A DNA stretch of 64,000 nucleotides from Deltaproteobacteria bacterium (GTDB lineage: Bacteria > Myxococcota_A > Polyangia > Polyangiales > Sandaracinaceae), in contig JAFLCL010000013.1 of assembly GCA_017303575.1 (NCBI GenBank), positions 1 through 64,000 on the forward strand. The letters are read 5' to 3'. The notes beneath the pieces were generated by a model. It was given only the letters and a program-made list of their open reading frames with translations, was not told where the DNA came from and searched no databases. Of this stretch, positions 35,126-44,016 are shown one piece after another. Position numbers and translations under genes: made by a program. The stretch's first letter is position 1, and each line of letters opens with the position of its first letter.

Positions 35126-36537
35126 CGCTCTTCCTTCGCGCGTGCGAGCGCACCGAGCGCTGCGTACGCGGCGTACTTGTAGGCCTCGGACAGCGTCGGG
35201 TAGTTGAAGACCATGTCGATGAACGCATCCACGGTCCCGCCTGCGTGGAGGACCGCTTGGCCGATGTGCACCTGCTCGGAGGCGCGCTCACCGATGATGT
35301 GCACGCCGAGCAGCGCGCGGGTCTCGGCGTGGACCACGAGCTTCGTCATCCCCTCGTGATCGCCCGCGATCATGCCGCGCGCGTTGTCCTTGTGCTGGGC
35401 GCGACCGACGACGTACGGGATGCCCTCGGCCTTGCAGCTCTCCTCGGTGTGACCGACGCAGCTGACCTCGGGGATCGTGTAGATGCCGTAGGGCCAGATG
35501 CGCGCGACGTTCTTCTTGTAGGCGATGTCGAACGCGTGACAGACGGCCACGCGCGCTTGCTCCATCGACGTGGAGGCGAGCGCGGGAAAGCCGATCACAT
35601 CGCCTGCCGCGTAGATGCTCGGCACGCTCGTCCGGAAGCGCTCGTCCACCTTCAGGGCGCCGCGCTCGTCCGCGCCGAGGCCGACGTTCTCGAGTCCGAG
35701 GCCCTCGGTGTTGCCCACCCGTCCGGCGGCGAAGAGCAGCTTCTCGCACACGAGCACCGAGCCGTCGGCGAGATCGCAGCGGAGCTTGCCGTCCGCGTCG
35801 CGATGGATGCGGCCCCAGCGATGGCCCTTGCGGATCTCGATGTTCAAGCGCTCGCGCATCGATCGCTCGAGCGACTGGCCGATCTCGTGATCGAGGAACG
35901 AGAGGAACTGCGTGCGCGCCTCGACGAGCGTGACCTTCACGCCGAGCGCCGCGAACATGCACGCGTACTCGCAGCCGATGACGCCCGCGCCGAGCACGAC
36001 GAGGCGATCGGGGAGGTGATCGAGCGCGAGGATCTCGTCCGAGTCGTAGACGTCGGGCTCGCTGATCGGCACGTCGGGCGGGTTGCGCGGCGAGCTGCCC
36101 GTCGCGATCAGCGTGAAGCGCGTCTCGACCTCGCGGCGCGAGCCATCGACCTGCTCGATCTCGAGACGGTTCGGATCGAGGAAGCGTGCGCGCCCACGGA
36201 CGAGCTCGACGCCGTGGCGATCGAGGTTCTCGCGGATGCGCCGGCTCTCGCTCCGTGCGATCGCGTCCTTGCGCGCGATGAGCCGCGGCACCGCCGCGTG
36301 CTGATCCTCCATCTCCACCGCGATGCCGTAGAGATCACGCGCGCGAAAGCCCGAGAGATAGAGCGCCGTCTCGCGCAGCGTCTTGCTCGGCAGCGTGCCG
36401 GTGTGCACGGCCGCGCCGCCGGGCTCGAGCGCCTTCTCGACGACGAGCACGCGATGGCCGAAGTACGCGGCCTGCACGGCGCCCTTCTCGCCAGCCGGGC
36501 CCGCGCCGAGCACGACGAGGTCGTAGCGATCGGTCAT
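35122..36537 (-). CDS. sthA: Soluble pyridine nucleotide transhydrogenase (SthA-like)
   Basis: A 471-residue FAD-dependent enzyme expected to move hydride between NADPH and NAD. The FAD motif LVVLGAGPAGEKGA, the second nucleotide motif VVLGAGVIGCEYA, IYAAGDVIGFP and the C-terminal interface (NYPTLSEAYKYAA) fit the lipoamide-dehydrogenase-like family. In place of the redox-active Cys pair of that family there is GGAAVHTGTLPSK (Ala43, Thr48), so no disulfide chemistry is possible; SthA enzymes also lack the second Cys. Its stop overlaps the amidase start. The start at ATG 36537 is clear. Confidence 0.93.
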   Translation of the reverse strand: MTDRYDLVVLGAGPAGEKGAVQAAYFGHRVLVVEKALEPGGAAVHTGTLPSKTLRETALYLSGFRARDLYGIAVEMEDQHAAVPRLIARKDAIARSESRRIRENLDRHGVELVRGRARFLDPNRLEIEQVDGSRREVETRFTLIATGSSPRNPPDVPISEPDVYDSDEILALDHLPDRLVVLGAGVIGCEYACMFAALGVKVTLVEARTQFLSFLDHEIGQSLERSMRERLNIEIRKGHRWGRIHRDADGKLRCDLADGSVLVCEKLLFAAGRVGNTEGLGLENVGLGADERGALKVDERFRTSVPSIYAAGDVIGFPALASTSMEQARVAVCHAFDIAYKKNVARIWPYGIYTIPEVSCVGHTEESCKAEGIPYVVGRAQHKDNARGMIAGDHEGMTKLVVHAETRALLGVHIIGERASEQVHIGQAVLHAGGTVDAFIDMVFNYPTLSEAYKYAAYAALGALARAKEER

Positions 36538-36680
36538 GGCGGAGAACCCTACACGACTCGCTGGCGGTGCACGGTCGCAACGTCTCGGCCCAGCGACTCG
36601 GCCTCGCGCGCTCCCTCGCGCGCGCCGTTTTGAGTGTGTTTGGAGCGGCCGCGCGACGCAGCGCGCCCCACGCTGCGAAG

Positions 36681-37100
36681 GTGCCGAGACGATCATCGCC
36701 ATCGCGCCTGCGGACGCTGACCTCGAAGCCGGGCGTCCCGCTGTTCGCCTCGGGCGTGGCCGCAGCTGCGCTTGCAATCAGTGCGAGCACCGCGGGGTGC
36801 GGGGCTCGTTCCGACGTCGATCACGGTGGCATCGACGGCGCGGTGTCGCCGATGCCGGCGCTCGAGGACGCGGGCGCGCGCACCGACGACGGAGGGCGGA
36901 CCCTCGACACGCTCCCCACCGACGCTGCGCGAATGGACGCGGCCGGGCTGCCTCCGATGCCACCCCCGATCGATGCCGCGATCGAGCGGGACGTCCGGTT
37001 CCCCGATCCACCCCCCATGCCCATCTACTTCGACACCGAGGTCGAGCCGGACGCCGACCTCGTTGCGCCGATGCCACGTCCCACGCAAGCGCGGCCCTGA
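36681..37100 (+). CDS. Pro/Met/Asp-rich small lipoprotein, first of a tandem pair
   Basis: A 139-residue probable lipoprotein starting at GTG 36681. The segment TLTSKPGVPLFASG, then AAAALAISASTAGCGARSD, closely parallels the N-terminus of the next gene (LTSKPRVPLFSSS, then LSATGC), so the pair arose by duplication. The mature part is low-complexity: Asp/Ala/Gly and Pro/Met (LPPMPPPIDAAI, DPPPMPIYFD), probably unstructured. No family. An in-frame ATG at 36567 would add 38 Arg/Ala-rich residues and is less likely. It is divergent from sthA. Confidence 0.65.
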   Translation: MPRRSSPSRLRTLTSKPGVPLFASGVAAAALAISASTAGCGARSDVDHGGIDGAVSPMPALEDAGARTDDGGRTLDTLPTDAARMDAAGLPPMPPPIDAAIERDVRFPDPPPMPIYFDTEVEPDADLVAPMPRPTQARP

Positions 37101-37157
37101 GGGCATGACCACGAAGCCGACGTGACCGAGCGAGGCGTTTCCTCGTAGGCTAGGCGC

Positions 37158-37598
37158 ATGACCTCACGCTTGACCTCGAAGCCGCGCGTGCCCTTGTTCT
37201 CCTCCAGTCTCGCCGCGGCGAGCGTCGCGATCGCGCTCAGCGCGACGGGCTGCGGCGACGGCACGGCGTCCGACGCAGGGATCGACGGGAACATCGCCCC
37301 GATGCCGCCTCCCGAGGACACGGGCACGCCGCCGCGTGATGGCCCGATGGTGGTCGACTCGTCCTTCGAGAGCGTCGATGCGGCGATGGTGCCGATGGTC
37401 GATGGCTCGCTCGAGCCCGTGGACGCTGCGGATCCGCCCCCGATGCCGCCCATGCCGGCTCCGCTCGACGCGGCGGACGATCCAGACGCGGGCGTGATCG
37501 CGCCGATGCCCCCGCCGATGCCGCCTCCCATGGATCCGCCGCCGATGCCGCCGCCGCCGATGCCGCCTCCTCCTCCGATGCCGGCCCCCAAGTCGTGA
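37158..37598 (+). CDS. Pro/Met-rich small lipoprotein, second of a tandem pair
   Basis: A 146-residue probable lipoprotein with the lipobox region ASVAIALSATGCGDG. It shares its N-terminus with the preceding gene. The tail is an extreme Pro-Met repeat (from about 117: PMPPPMPPPMDPPPMPPPPM), which is likely an extended rod and could bind copper through Met, though no function is shown. Its stop overlaps the GTG start of the JmjC-type gene by 4 bp. The duplication plus different tail lengths suggests rapid divergence. Confidence 0.75.
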   Translation: MTSRLTSKPRVPLFSSSLAAASVAIALSATGCGDGTASDAGIDGNIAPMPPPEDTGTPPRDGPMVVDSSFESVDAAMVPMVDGSLEPVDAADPPPMPPMPAPLDAADDPDAGVIAPMPPPMPPPMDPPPMPPPPMPPPPPMPAPKS

Positions 37599-38602
37599 GC
37601 GAGCGGCCTCGCCTCGCCGACGCGTGGGAGGGCTGGATCGCAGAGAACCTCCTGCGCGGCGCGTCGCAAGACGAGGTGGTCCTGGGCCTCGTCGAGGAAG
37701 GCCTGGACGAGAGCGAGGCGCGCGAGCGCGTGCGCTCGATCGCGAGCGCGCCGATCTTTCGAGCGGCCTTGCCGTTCGCGCGCGAGTCGCGGCGCCTTCG
37801 CACGTTCGCCCGGCTCGATCGTGCGCGTTGGGCCGCGCAGCCGCGACCGACCGACGTGCCGCGCCAGACTTGGCCCGGACGCGACGCGTTCTTCGAGCGC
37901 TACTGGGCGCCCGGCGTGCCCGTGATCTTCACCGACGTGGTCACGCGCTGGCCCGCGATGGAGCGCTGGTCGCTCGCGTCACTCGAGCAGCGCTTCGGCG
38001 ATGCTGAGATCCGGATCACATCGGGCCGCGAAGCCTACGGACGCGACTACGACGTGGACGCGAAGAAGCTCGAGACCTCCTCGACGCTGCGTGAGTACGT
38101 CGCGCGCATCCGTCGCGAGCCCGTCTCCAACGACCACTACATGATCGCGCGCAACCGCAACGTGCGTGACGTGCTCTCGGGCCTCCTCGACGACGTCGTC
38201 CTTCCGAGAGACCTGTTCCGCGACGACGTGTCCGAGGGCGCTGCGTTCTGGCTCGGGCCTGCGGGGACCGTCACGCCGCTCCACCACGACACGAGCAACA
38301 TCTTCTTCTGTCAGGTCGTGGGACGAAAGCGCTACCGCATGATCGCGCCGCTCGAGATCGGCGTGCTCGACGGCGCGCGCTCGATGTACGCGGCCGTCGA
38401 TCCCGAGGCGCCCGACCTCGAGCGCTTCCCGTGGTGGAGCAGCGTGAACGTGCGCGACTTCGTGCTCTCGCCCGGCGACGCGCTCTTCATCCCCGTGGGC
38501 TGGTGGCACCACGTGCGCGCGCTCGACGTCTCGATGAGCCTCGCGATCAACGCATTCGATCGGCCCAACCGCTGGGACTGGTACGTCCCCTCGCGGGACT
38601 GA
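37595..38602 (+). CDS. JmjC/cupin_8-type 2-oxoglutarate oxygenase
   Basis: A 335-residue Fe(II)/2-oxoglutarate-dependent hydroxylase of the FIH/JmjC cupin type. An N-terminal helical part (about 1-65) is followed by the motif PGVPVIFTDVVTRWPAMERW, typical of this family. Iron ligands are His230 and Asp232 (TPLHHDTSN) and His305 (VGWWHHVRAL). A Lys for 2-oxoglutarate is probably in GRKRYRMI. Such enzymes hydroxylate protein side chains, for example ribosomal proteins; the target is unknown. GTG 37595 overlaps the stop of the Pro/Met-rich lipoprotein (GTGA). No signal peptide, so it acts in the cytoplasm. Confidence 0.9.
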   Translation: MSERPRLADAWEGWIAENLLRGASQDEVVLGLVEEGLDESEARERVRSIASAPIFRAALPFARESRRLRTFARLDRARWAAQPRPTDVPRQTWPGRDAFFERYWAPGVPVIFTDVVTRWPAMERWSLASLEQRFGDAEIRITSGREAYGRDYDVDAKKLETSSTLREYVARIRREPVSNDHYMIARNRNVRDVLSGLLDDVVLPRDLFRDDVSEGAAFWLGPAGTVTPLHHDTSNIFFCQVVGRKRYRMIAPLEIGVLDGARSMYAAVDPEAPDLERFPWWSSVNVRDFVLSPGDALFIPVGWWHHVRALDVSMSLAINAFDRPNRWDWYVPSRD

Positions 38603-38686
38603 CGTGGCGTGCAAGGCGCCCGCGCTCCTCTTCCTCGTCGCCGCTCGCGCTGCGTCGGGCGCACGGTTGGCGATATCCTCTCGCGC

Positions 38687-40387
38687 ATGAGCCTCGGAGG
38701 TGCGCGCGGCGCACGCGCACGTCTGGCCATCGTCGGAGTCGTGGCGCTCCTCGCCTCCGCCCTCGGATGCTCGAGCCCGACCGTCTCCACGATCGACGCC
38801 GCGATGCGGGTTCGTCGGACGCGGTGCACGAGCGACGAGGGGTGTCCCGCGAACGCGCTGTGCGAGGGCGGCCTCTGCCGCAGGGCCTACGATGCGGCGG
38901 CCAATGGGCGGCTCTGCGCGTACGCGTGCATCGAGGCGGCGCCGACCTGCGCCGAGGGGTGCGCGGATGGAACGTCGTGCGTCGGTGGCGAGTGCATCGC
39001 GGGTTGCTACCCGGGGGCGCTCTGCGACACGGGCTGCGGCGCCGAGGGCGTCTGCTCGACGTCCGTGCGCGCCTGCGTGCCTCGCGCGGACGACACCGCG
39101 TGCGGCGGCTGCGACGTGGGCACGGTCTGCGCGGATCTCTGCCGAGCCCGCACGAGCGTGTCGGACCCGTGCGCGAGCGTGACGTGCGCGGAGGGCGAGC
39201 ACTGCGTGTCTGGGCGATGTGCGTCCAATCCCTGCGCTGGCGTCACGTGCGCCGAAGGAGAGAGCTGCTCGAACGGCGACTGCGTCGCAACCTGTCGCTG
39301 CTCGTCGGAATGCGGGAGCACCGAGCACTGCGAGGGCGATCGCTGCGTGTGCACCCCGCGCTGTGCGCCCGGCGCGACGTGCGGCAGCTCCGACGCATGC
39401 GGTGGTACGTGCTTCGGGACGTGTGAGGACAGCCGATGCGAAGCGACGCGGCCCTCGCCGCGCCCCGGCTCGAGCACGCCCGTGCCGGGGTACGAGTGCG
39501 TCTGTGTGACGACGTGCACCGAGAGCTCTCGCTGCGGTGACGACGACGGCTGTGGTGGTCGATGTCCGGGCGCGTGCGAGGCGGGCGAGGCATGCGTGTC
39601 GAGCGGCTTCTCCACGTCGCCGAGCGGTCGCGTCTCGCCCCTCTTCGCGTGCCAGTGCCTCGGATGCTCGGCCTCGATCCCATGTGGCGAGACACGGATG
39701 CTGTCGTGCGAGCGACCGTGCGTCGGCTCGTACTGCGAGGGCAGCCTGTTCTGTCGAGACGGTGCCTGCGTGTGCCCCGAGACGTGTGAGTCGCGCGCAG
39801 CGATGACCCAGTGCACGGACCGCGTGGGCTTCGTCTGTGGCCAGGAGTGCGTCGGGATGGGCACGCAGTGCCCTTCGCCCTCCACGATGGACTGCGGTCG
39901 TGCGCTCGAGGACGTGTGCCCGGGGCTGACGTGTTGGGGCAGCGGGACCCGCTGCACGGGCCCCGACGAGTCGTGTCTCGACGATCGCTGCTGCACGTGC
40001 CCGCGGCCCGCCAGCGTCGCGTGCGGTGTGGAGATCCTCGCGACGGGAGCGTGCGCGGGCACGACGTGCGGCACGACGGGCACGAACTGCGACGTCGGCG
40101 ACTGCATCGACGGTCGCTGCATCGAGACCTGCCCCTCGTTCTTGGCGTGTGGCGCGACGACGACGCTGTCGGACGGGACGATCTGCGCGGGCACCGCCTG
40201 CCCCGTGGGCGAGACGTGTGTGGACGGCGCGTGCGGCGGGGCGCCGTGCTCGAGCCCCTGTCCCGCCGGCGAGTTCTGCGCGAACGGGGGCTGCTATCCC
40301 ATCGAGTGCGATCGTCCACTCTGCGGCGGCGTGTGCTGTCCGAGTGATCTCACGTGTGACCGAGACCGGTGCCGTCCGCTCGGTTGA
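38687..40387 (+). CDS. Large Cys-rich lipoprotein
   Basis: A 566-residue probable lipoprotein. The signal region is VALLASALGCSS. The body is an almost uninterrupted series of short Cys-rich units, many of the form CxxGCxxGxxCxxxxC, such as TCAEGCADGTSCVGGECIAG, CADGTSC and CPVGETCVDGACGG. It contains more than 70 Cys. Some units resemble EGF-like or tenascin-like knots, but spacing is irregular and no family is claimed. All Cys are probably disulfide-bonded outside the cytoplasm. ATG 38687 follows 84 bp after the JmjC-type gene. It may be a surface adhesin or a cell-wall-spanning stalk; this is inference. Confidence 0.82.
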   Translation: MSLGGARGARARLAIVGVVALLASALGCSSPTVSTIDAAMRVRRTRCTSDEGCPANALCEGGLCRRAYDAAANGRLCAYACIEAAPTCAEGCADGTSCVGGECIAGCYPGALCDTGCGAEGVCSTSVRACVPRADDTACGGCDVGTVCADLCRARTSVSDPCASVTCAEGEHCVSGRCASNPCAGVTCAEGESCSNGDCVATCRCSSECGSTEHCEGDRCVCTPRCAPGATCGSSDACGGTCFGTCEDSRCEATRPSPRPGSSTPVPGYECVCVTTCTESSRCGDDDGCGGRCPGACEAGEACVSSGFSTSPSGRVSPLFACQCLGCSASIPCGETRMLSCERPCVGSYCEGSLFCRDGACVCPETCESRAAMTQCTDRVGFVCGQECVGMGTQCPSPSTMDCGRALEDVCPGLTCWGSGTRCTGPDESCLDDRCCTCPRPASVACGVEILATGACAGTTCGTTGTNCDVGDCIDGRCIETCPSFLACGATTTLSDGTICAGTACPVGETCVDGACGGAPCSSPCPAGEFCANGGCYPIECDRPLCGGVCCPSDLTCDRDRCRPLG

Positions 40388-40507
40388 TCGAAGCGCCCCT
40401 CGCGATCGTGATCACGAGCCGTGCGCCGCTGCACGCTGGGTCCTCGACAGTCTGACGCGAGCTGAAGACAGGCGAGGTCGGGCGGCGTCGCGACTATCAT
40501 CGCGTGC

Positions 40508-42100
40508 ATGTCCAAGCTCTCGTCCGTGAAGCCCGTGGTCGTCACGTCGTCGGTCGCGCTCCTGTCGTTCGGTCTGTTCGCGTCGAGCGCACGCGCAGAG
40601 ACCTACGAGATCCGCGAAGGCGAGGATCTCTGGGCACGCCTGCGAGATCTCGCGCCGGGTGACGAAGTGATCGTTCACGCGGGGACCTACACGCAGAGCT
40701 CGCGCTGGGAGGCCACGTGGGCGGGCACCTCCGACATGCCGATCGTCGTGCGCGCCGCGGGCGGTGAAGCGCGCCCCGTGCTCACGCGCGACGGCGGTCA
40801 GAACCTGATGAACCTCCACGGCAGCTACTTCACGTTCCACGGCTTCGAGCTCACCGGCGGCAGCCACGGCATCCGCATGAGCGACGTGCGCTTCGCGACG
40901 CTCGAGGATCTCGTCGTGCACGACACGGGCGACGTGGGCATCTCGTGCAACGTGAGCGGCATGAGCTGCGATCACGTCACGATCCGCAGCTCGGAGATCT
41001 ACGACACGAACGGTACCGGCGAGGGCCTCTACCTCGGCTGCAACGGCGGCGCGTGCGCGTTCTCGGACGGCACGATCGAGCGCAACTACATCCACGACCT
41101 CGGCGGCGAGCAGGGCGACGGGATCGAGATCAAGCAGGGCAGCTGGGGCAACGTGATCCGAGACAACGTCGTCGTCCGCGCGAACTACCCGGGCATCACG
41201 CTCTACTCGTTCGAGGCGATGGCGGGTCGCACCTCGAACATCATCGAGCGCAACCTCGTGTGGGGCTCGAACGACAACGGCATCCAGGTCACGGGTCGCG
41301 CGATCGTCCGCAACAACGTCGTGCTCGGCGCGACGGGCAGCGGCATCGCGGTGCAGGCGAACATGGACACGCCGACCGAGGTGCAGATCCTCTTCAACTC
41401 CGTGCTCGGCGCGGGAGACTCGTGCATCCGCGCGAGCAGCCTGGACACGGCTACGGGCATGGTGATCGCCAACAACGCGGTCTACTGCGAGGGTGCGCGC
41501 GCCATTCGCATCACGAGCGCCTCGAGCGCAGTCGTCGTGGGCAACGTCGGCCTCGGCTCGCTCGAGGGCGCGAGCGGCGGCCTCACCATGGGCACGAGCG
41601 TCGCGGCAGATCTCGGCGCGATGGCGATGATGGCGCGCGTGTATCCGCCATCGGGCTCGGCGCTGATCGACGCCGCGGATGCCACGCAGACCGTGAGCGA
41701 CGACTTCGACGTGCGCGCGCGCAGCGGCATGCTCGACGTGGGCGCGTACGAGCGCGAGTCGAGCGGCATGCCGGTGTGGCTCGCGACCGAGGGCTTCAAG
41801 GAATTCGGCACGCCGATGCCCGGCGTGGACGCAGGCCCGAGCACCGGCGCCGACGCGGGCACGATCGCGACGACGGACGCGGCAATCCCGCCAGGCGTCG
41901 ATGGAGGCCCCGTGCCCGACGCGTTCATCCCGCCGGGTGTCGATGGTGGTCGCGTGAGCGGTGTGGATGCAGGCGCGAGCACGAACAGCGGAGGCTGCGG
42001 CTGCCGCGCGGTGGCGCGCGGTGAGGCGCACCACGCGCTCGCGCTCTGCCTCGCGCTGCTCGGATGGATCGCGTCGCGTCGTCGTCACGGACGAAGGTGA
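40508..42100 (+). CDS. Right-handed beta-helix protein with MYXO-CTERM sorting tail
   Basis: A 530-residue secreted protein with a signal peptide (cleavage near ARA/ET, about residue 30). Residues about 50-410 form a pectate-lyase-like parallel beta-helix: repeated HGFELTGGSHGI, IIERNLVWGSNDNGIQV and AIVRNNVVLGATGSGIAVQ coils. No pectate-lyase catalytic set is obvious. An Asp/Gly/Ala/Pro linker (about 430-490) leads to the tail GGCGCRAVARGE, a helix ALALCLALLGWI and RRRHGRR, which is a MYXO-CTERM sorting signal: Cys motif, helix, Arg cluster. The tail is thought to be processed at the Cys, leaving the protein on the outer surface. The processing enzyme is not in this window. Confidence 0.88.
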   Translation: MSKLSSVKPVVVTSSVALLSFGLFASSARAETYEIREGEDLWARLRDLAPGDEVIVHAGTYTQSSRWEATWAGTSDMPIVVRAAGGEARPVLTRDGGQNLMNLHGSYFTFHGFELTGGSHGIRMSDVRFATLEDLVVHDTGDVGISCNVSGMSCDHVTIRSSEIYDTNGTGEGLYLGCNGGACAFSDGTIERNYIHDLGGEQGDGIEIKQGSWGNVIRDNVVVRANYPGITLYSFEAMAGRTSNIIERNLVWGSNDNGIQVTGRAIVRNNVVLGATGSGIAVQANMDTPTEVQILFNSVLGAGDSCIRASSLDTATGMVIANNAVYCEGARAIRITSASSAVVVGNVGLGSLEGASGGLTMGTSVAADLGAMAMMARVYPPSGSALIDAADATQTVSDDFDVRARSGMLDVGAYERESSGMPVWLATEGFKEFGTPMPGVDAGPSTGADAGTIATTDAAIPPGVDGGPVPDAFIPPGVDGGRVSGVDAGASTNSGGCGCRAVARGEAHHALALCLALLGWIASRRRHGRR

Positions 42101-42185
42101 CGACGCCGTGGCGCGTCGATCGGAGCACAGTGCTTCGCTGCAGGTCGACCGCACGCGGCGCGCGACACCGGAAAACGTTCGTCGC

Positions 42186-42539
42186 GTGAGCGTGGTACCG
42201 ACGAACCTCGATCCCGCATGGACGCGTGTCGATGCGGGGTGTCAGCGCGGTCCCGAGGCGCTGCGCTTCGTGGAGGTCGCCGACGATCGTTTCCTCGCGG
42301 TCGTGCGCTTCGATGCGATCGGGCGAGAGCTCTGGCGCACCGAGCTCGAGTACGCGCTCCGCCCTGGGGAGTTCTTTCCATCCCAGTCGACGCGAATCCG
42401 AGGCGTCGATCGCAGCGGGCGCGTCGTCGTCGACACCGAGGCCGAGCATTCGCGCGGCGCCTCGACGCACTGGACGACACGCTGGCTCCTCGACCTCACG
42501 ACCGGCGCCGTGCTCTCGCAGGACTGCGCCGGCGCCTGA
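42186..42539 (+). CDS. Small hypothetical protein
   Basis: A 117-residue protein from GTG 42186 that I do not recognise. It has a plausible beta-rich body: ALRFVEVADDRFLAVVRFD, ELWRTELEYALRPGEFF and RWLLDLTTGAVLSQDC. There is no signal peptide. The frame is open further upstream, overlapping the beta-helix gene, but those residues are Arg/Ser-rich and the GTG start is preferred. It could be an evolutionarily young or fast-changing gene; composition and length alone support coding. Confidence 0.5.
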   Translation: MSVVPTNLDPAWTRVDAGCQRGPEALRFVEVADDRFLAVVRFDAIGRELWRTELEYALRPGEFFPSQSTRIRGVDRSGRVVVDTEAEHSRGASTHWTTRWLLDLTTGAVLSQDCAGA

Positions 42540-42649
42540 TCGCGCTCCACCCGAGCGTCGCCTCCGGTGACGTTGCGCGCCCCGACGACGCGCCGACGGA
42601 CGGCGAAGAAAGTACGAAACAGAGTGCAGGGGGGACCGATGACGGCGCC

Positions 42650-43261
42650 ATGCGTACGACGATCCTCCTCACCTCCACCCTCCTCACCCTCCTCACCGGT
42701 CTCTCGCCCGTGTTGGCGCAAGATCGCGAGCTCCGATTCGAGAGCGACGCTCCCACCTTGGTCTCGGTGGAGGTCGGCTCCCACGCCGCATGGCAGACCT
42801 ATCAGGCGGGCGGCTACACCTACCGCGCGCTCGGGACCGAAGCGGACCATCACGACCTCTGCTTCACACCCTGCGCCGCCAGACTTCCGTCGCGTGTGCT
42901 GCGGCTCGAGGTCTACCGCGAAGGCGTCGGGCGCTTCTGGCTCCGTCCCATCGATCCGCCCGACGGGTCTACGCTGCGCGTGAGGATCAGGAACGTCCGG
43001 GACGTGAGCACGGCTGGAATGGTCATCTTCCTCCTCGGCTGGCCCGTCGCGGGCGCGCTGGCCGCGGCCGTTCCATTGGGCAACGGGTGGGCGGCCGGTG
43101 TCGACACATCGGGCGTGCAGATGTTCGACGACACGTGGGAACAGGCGCTCTGGATCTCGAGCGGCGCAACCCTCTTGCTCAGCTGGTTCCTCGGATGCTC
43201 GCTTTGGTTTCAGCACAGCTCCGCAGAGCTGGAGGTCATCCCCGGCGGCGTGCGCTTCTGA
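42650..43261 (+). CDS. Membrane-anchored exported protein of unknown function
   Basis: A 203-residue protein. The N-terminus TTILLTSTLLTLLTGLSPVLA/QD is a clear signal peptide. A beta domain follows (about 25-115) with the Cys pair DLCFTPC. Two transmembrane helices lie at about 122-145 (AGMVIFLLGWPVAGALAAAV) and 166-187 (LWISSGATLLLSWFLGCSLW), then a short exported or cytoplasmic tail. No family is recognised. It lies 110 bp after the small hypothetical gene. The next 137 bp to 43398 hold nothing recognisable. Confidence 0.7.
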   Translation: MRTTILLTSTLLTLLTGLSPVLAQDRELRFESDAPTLVSVEVGSHAAWQTYQAGGYTYRALGTEADHHDLCFTPCAARLPSRVLRLEVYREGVGRFWLRPIDPPDGSTLRVRIRNVRDVSTAGMVIFLLGWPVAGALAAAVPLGNGWAAGVDTSGVQMFDDTWEQALWISSGATLLLSWFLGCSLWFQHSSAELEVIPGGVRF

Positions 43262-43398
43262 TGCGTCGAGCGACCTCCACCGTCTCGTGCATGCGGACGT
43301 GTCCGTTTGGCCTGCCCAGGGCCGGTCGACCACGTAGCTCGTCGAGCCTCGGGAGAGACACCCATCGTTCGTGCGTGACCATCACTCCCCGGCCTCGA

Positions 43399-44016
43399 TC
43401 AGGACTTCGACTCTTCTTCTTCTCGGAGGCGAGGCGTGCTCTCGCGCTCCGGGAACTTGCCGCGCACGTTCTCGTAGAAGCTGCGGATCGTCTGCATGTC
43501 CTTCGCGATGTCGCCGCTCGGGTGCATCGTGAACGCGAGGCCGCCGCGCTTCTTCGAGTAGTCGAGGAAGCCCATCATCATCGGCACGTCGGCGGCCTGG
43601 GCGATCCGGTAGAAGCCGCTCTTCCAGTGATCGCGCTTGCTGCGCGTGCCCGAGGGCGCGATGACGAGGTAGAGGCGATCGGCGTTCTTGATCGCGTCGG
43701 CGATCGAGTCGACCTGGTTGCCGCGCTTGCTGCGATCGATCGGCACGCCGCCCAGGGCCTTCATGAGGCGGCCGAACGGCGGCTTGAAGATCGAGGTCTT
43801 GCCCGCCCAGCTGATGTCCATGCCGAGCGACCACGCGATCGCGAGCGTGAAGGGCAGATCCCAATTCGAGGTGTGCGGTGCCGCGACGAACACGGCCTTC
43901 TTCGCGACCGGGATCTCGTCGGCGATGGTCCAGCCGAACGCCTTCAGCCAGGCGCGTCCGATCGTGCGTCGCACGGGCCCCACACGCGGGCCCGGATGAT
44001 CCACTGCGCGGCTCAT
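43399..44016 (-). CDS. 1-acyl-glycerol-3-phosphate acyltransferase-like enzyme
   Basis: A 205-residue PlsC-type acyltransferase. The catalytic His/Asp motif is FVAAPHTSNWDLPF (H-x4-D), with GGVPIDRSKRGNQV and VIAPSGTRSK as substrate-binding blocks. Length fits the short cytoplasmic-face acyltransferases close to the lysophospholipid family. It likely acylates a lysophospholipid or a related alcohol. It ends in a Glu/Ser/Lys tail. ATG 44016 overlaps the stop of the GGDEF-EAL gene (ATGA), so it is the third member of a coupled unit with that gene and an MFS transporter. Confidence 0.88.
   Translation of the reverse strand: MSRAVDHPGPRVGPVRRTIGRAWLKAFGWTIADEIPVAKKAVFVAAPHTSNWDLPFTLAIAWSLGMDISWAGKTSIFKPPFGRLMKALGGVPIDRSKRGNQVDSIADAIKNADRLYLVIAPSGTRSKRDHWKSGFYRIAQAADVPMMMGFLDYSKKRGGLAFTMHPSGDIAKDMQTIRSFYENVRGKFPERESTPRLREEEESKS

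Noticed and set aside
40406..40417. Palindrome TCGTGATCACGA as an operator
   Set aside because: Short and expected in this sequence composition; no second copy or conserved position.
43262..43398. Possible small gene between the membrane protein and acyltransferase
   Set aside because: No frame with signal or domain; only 137 bp.
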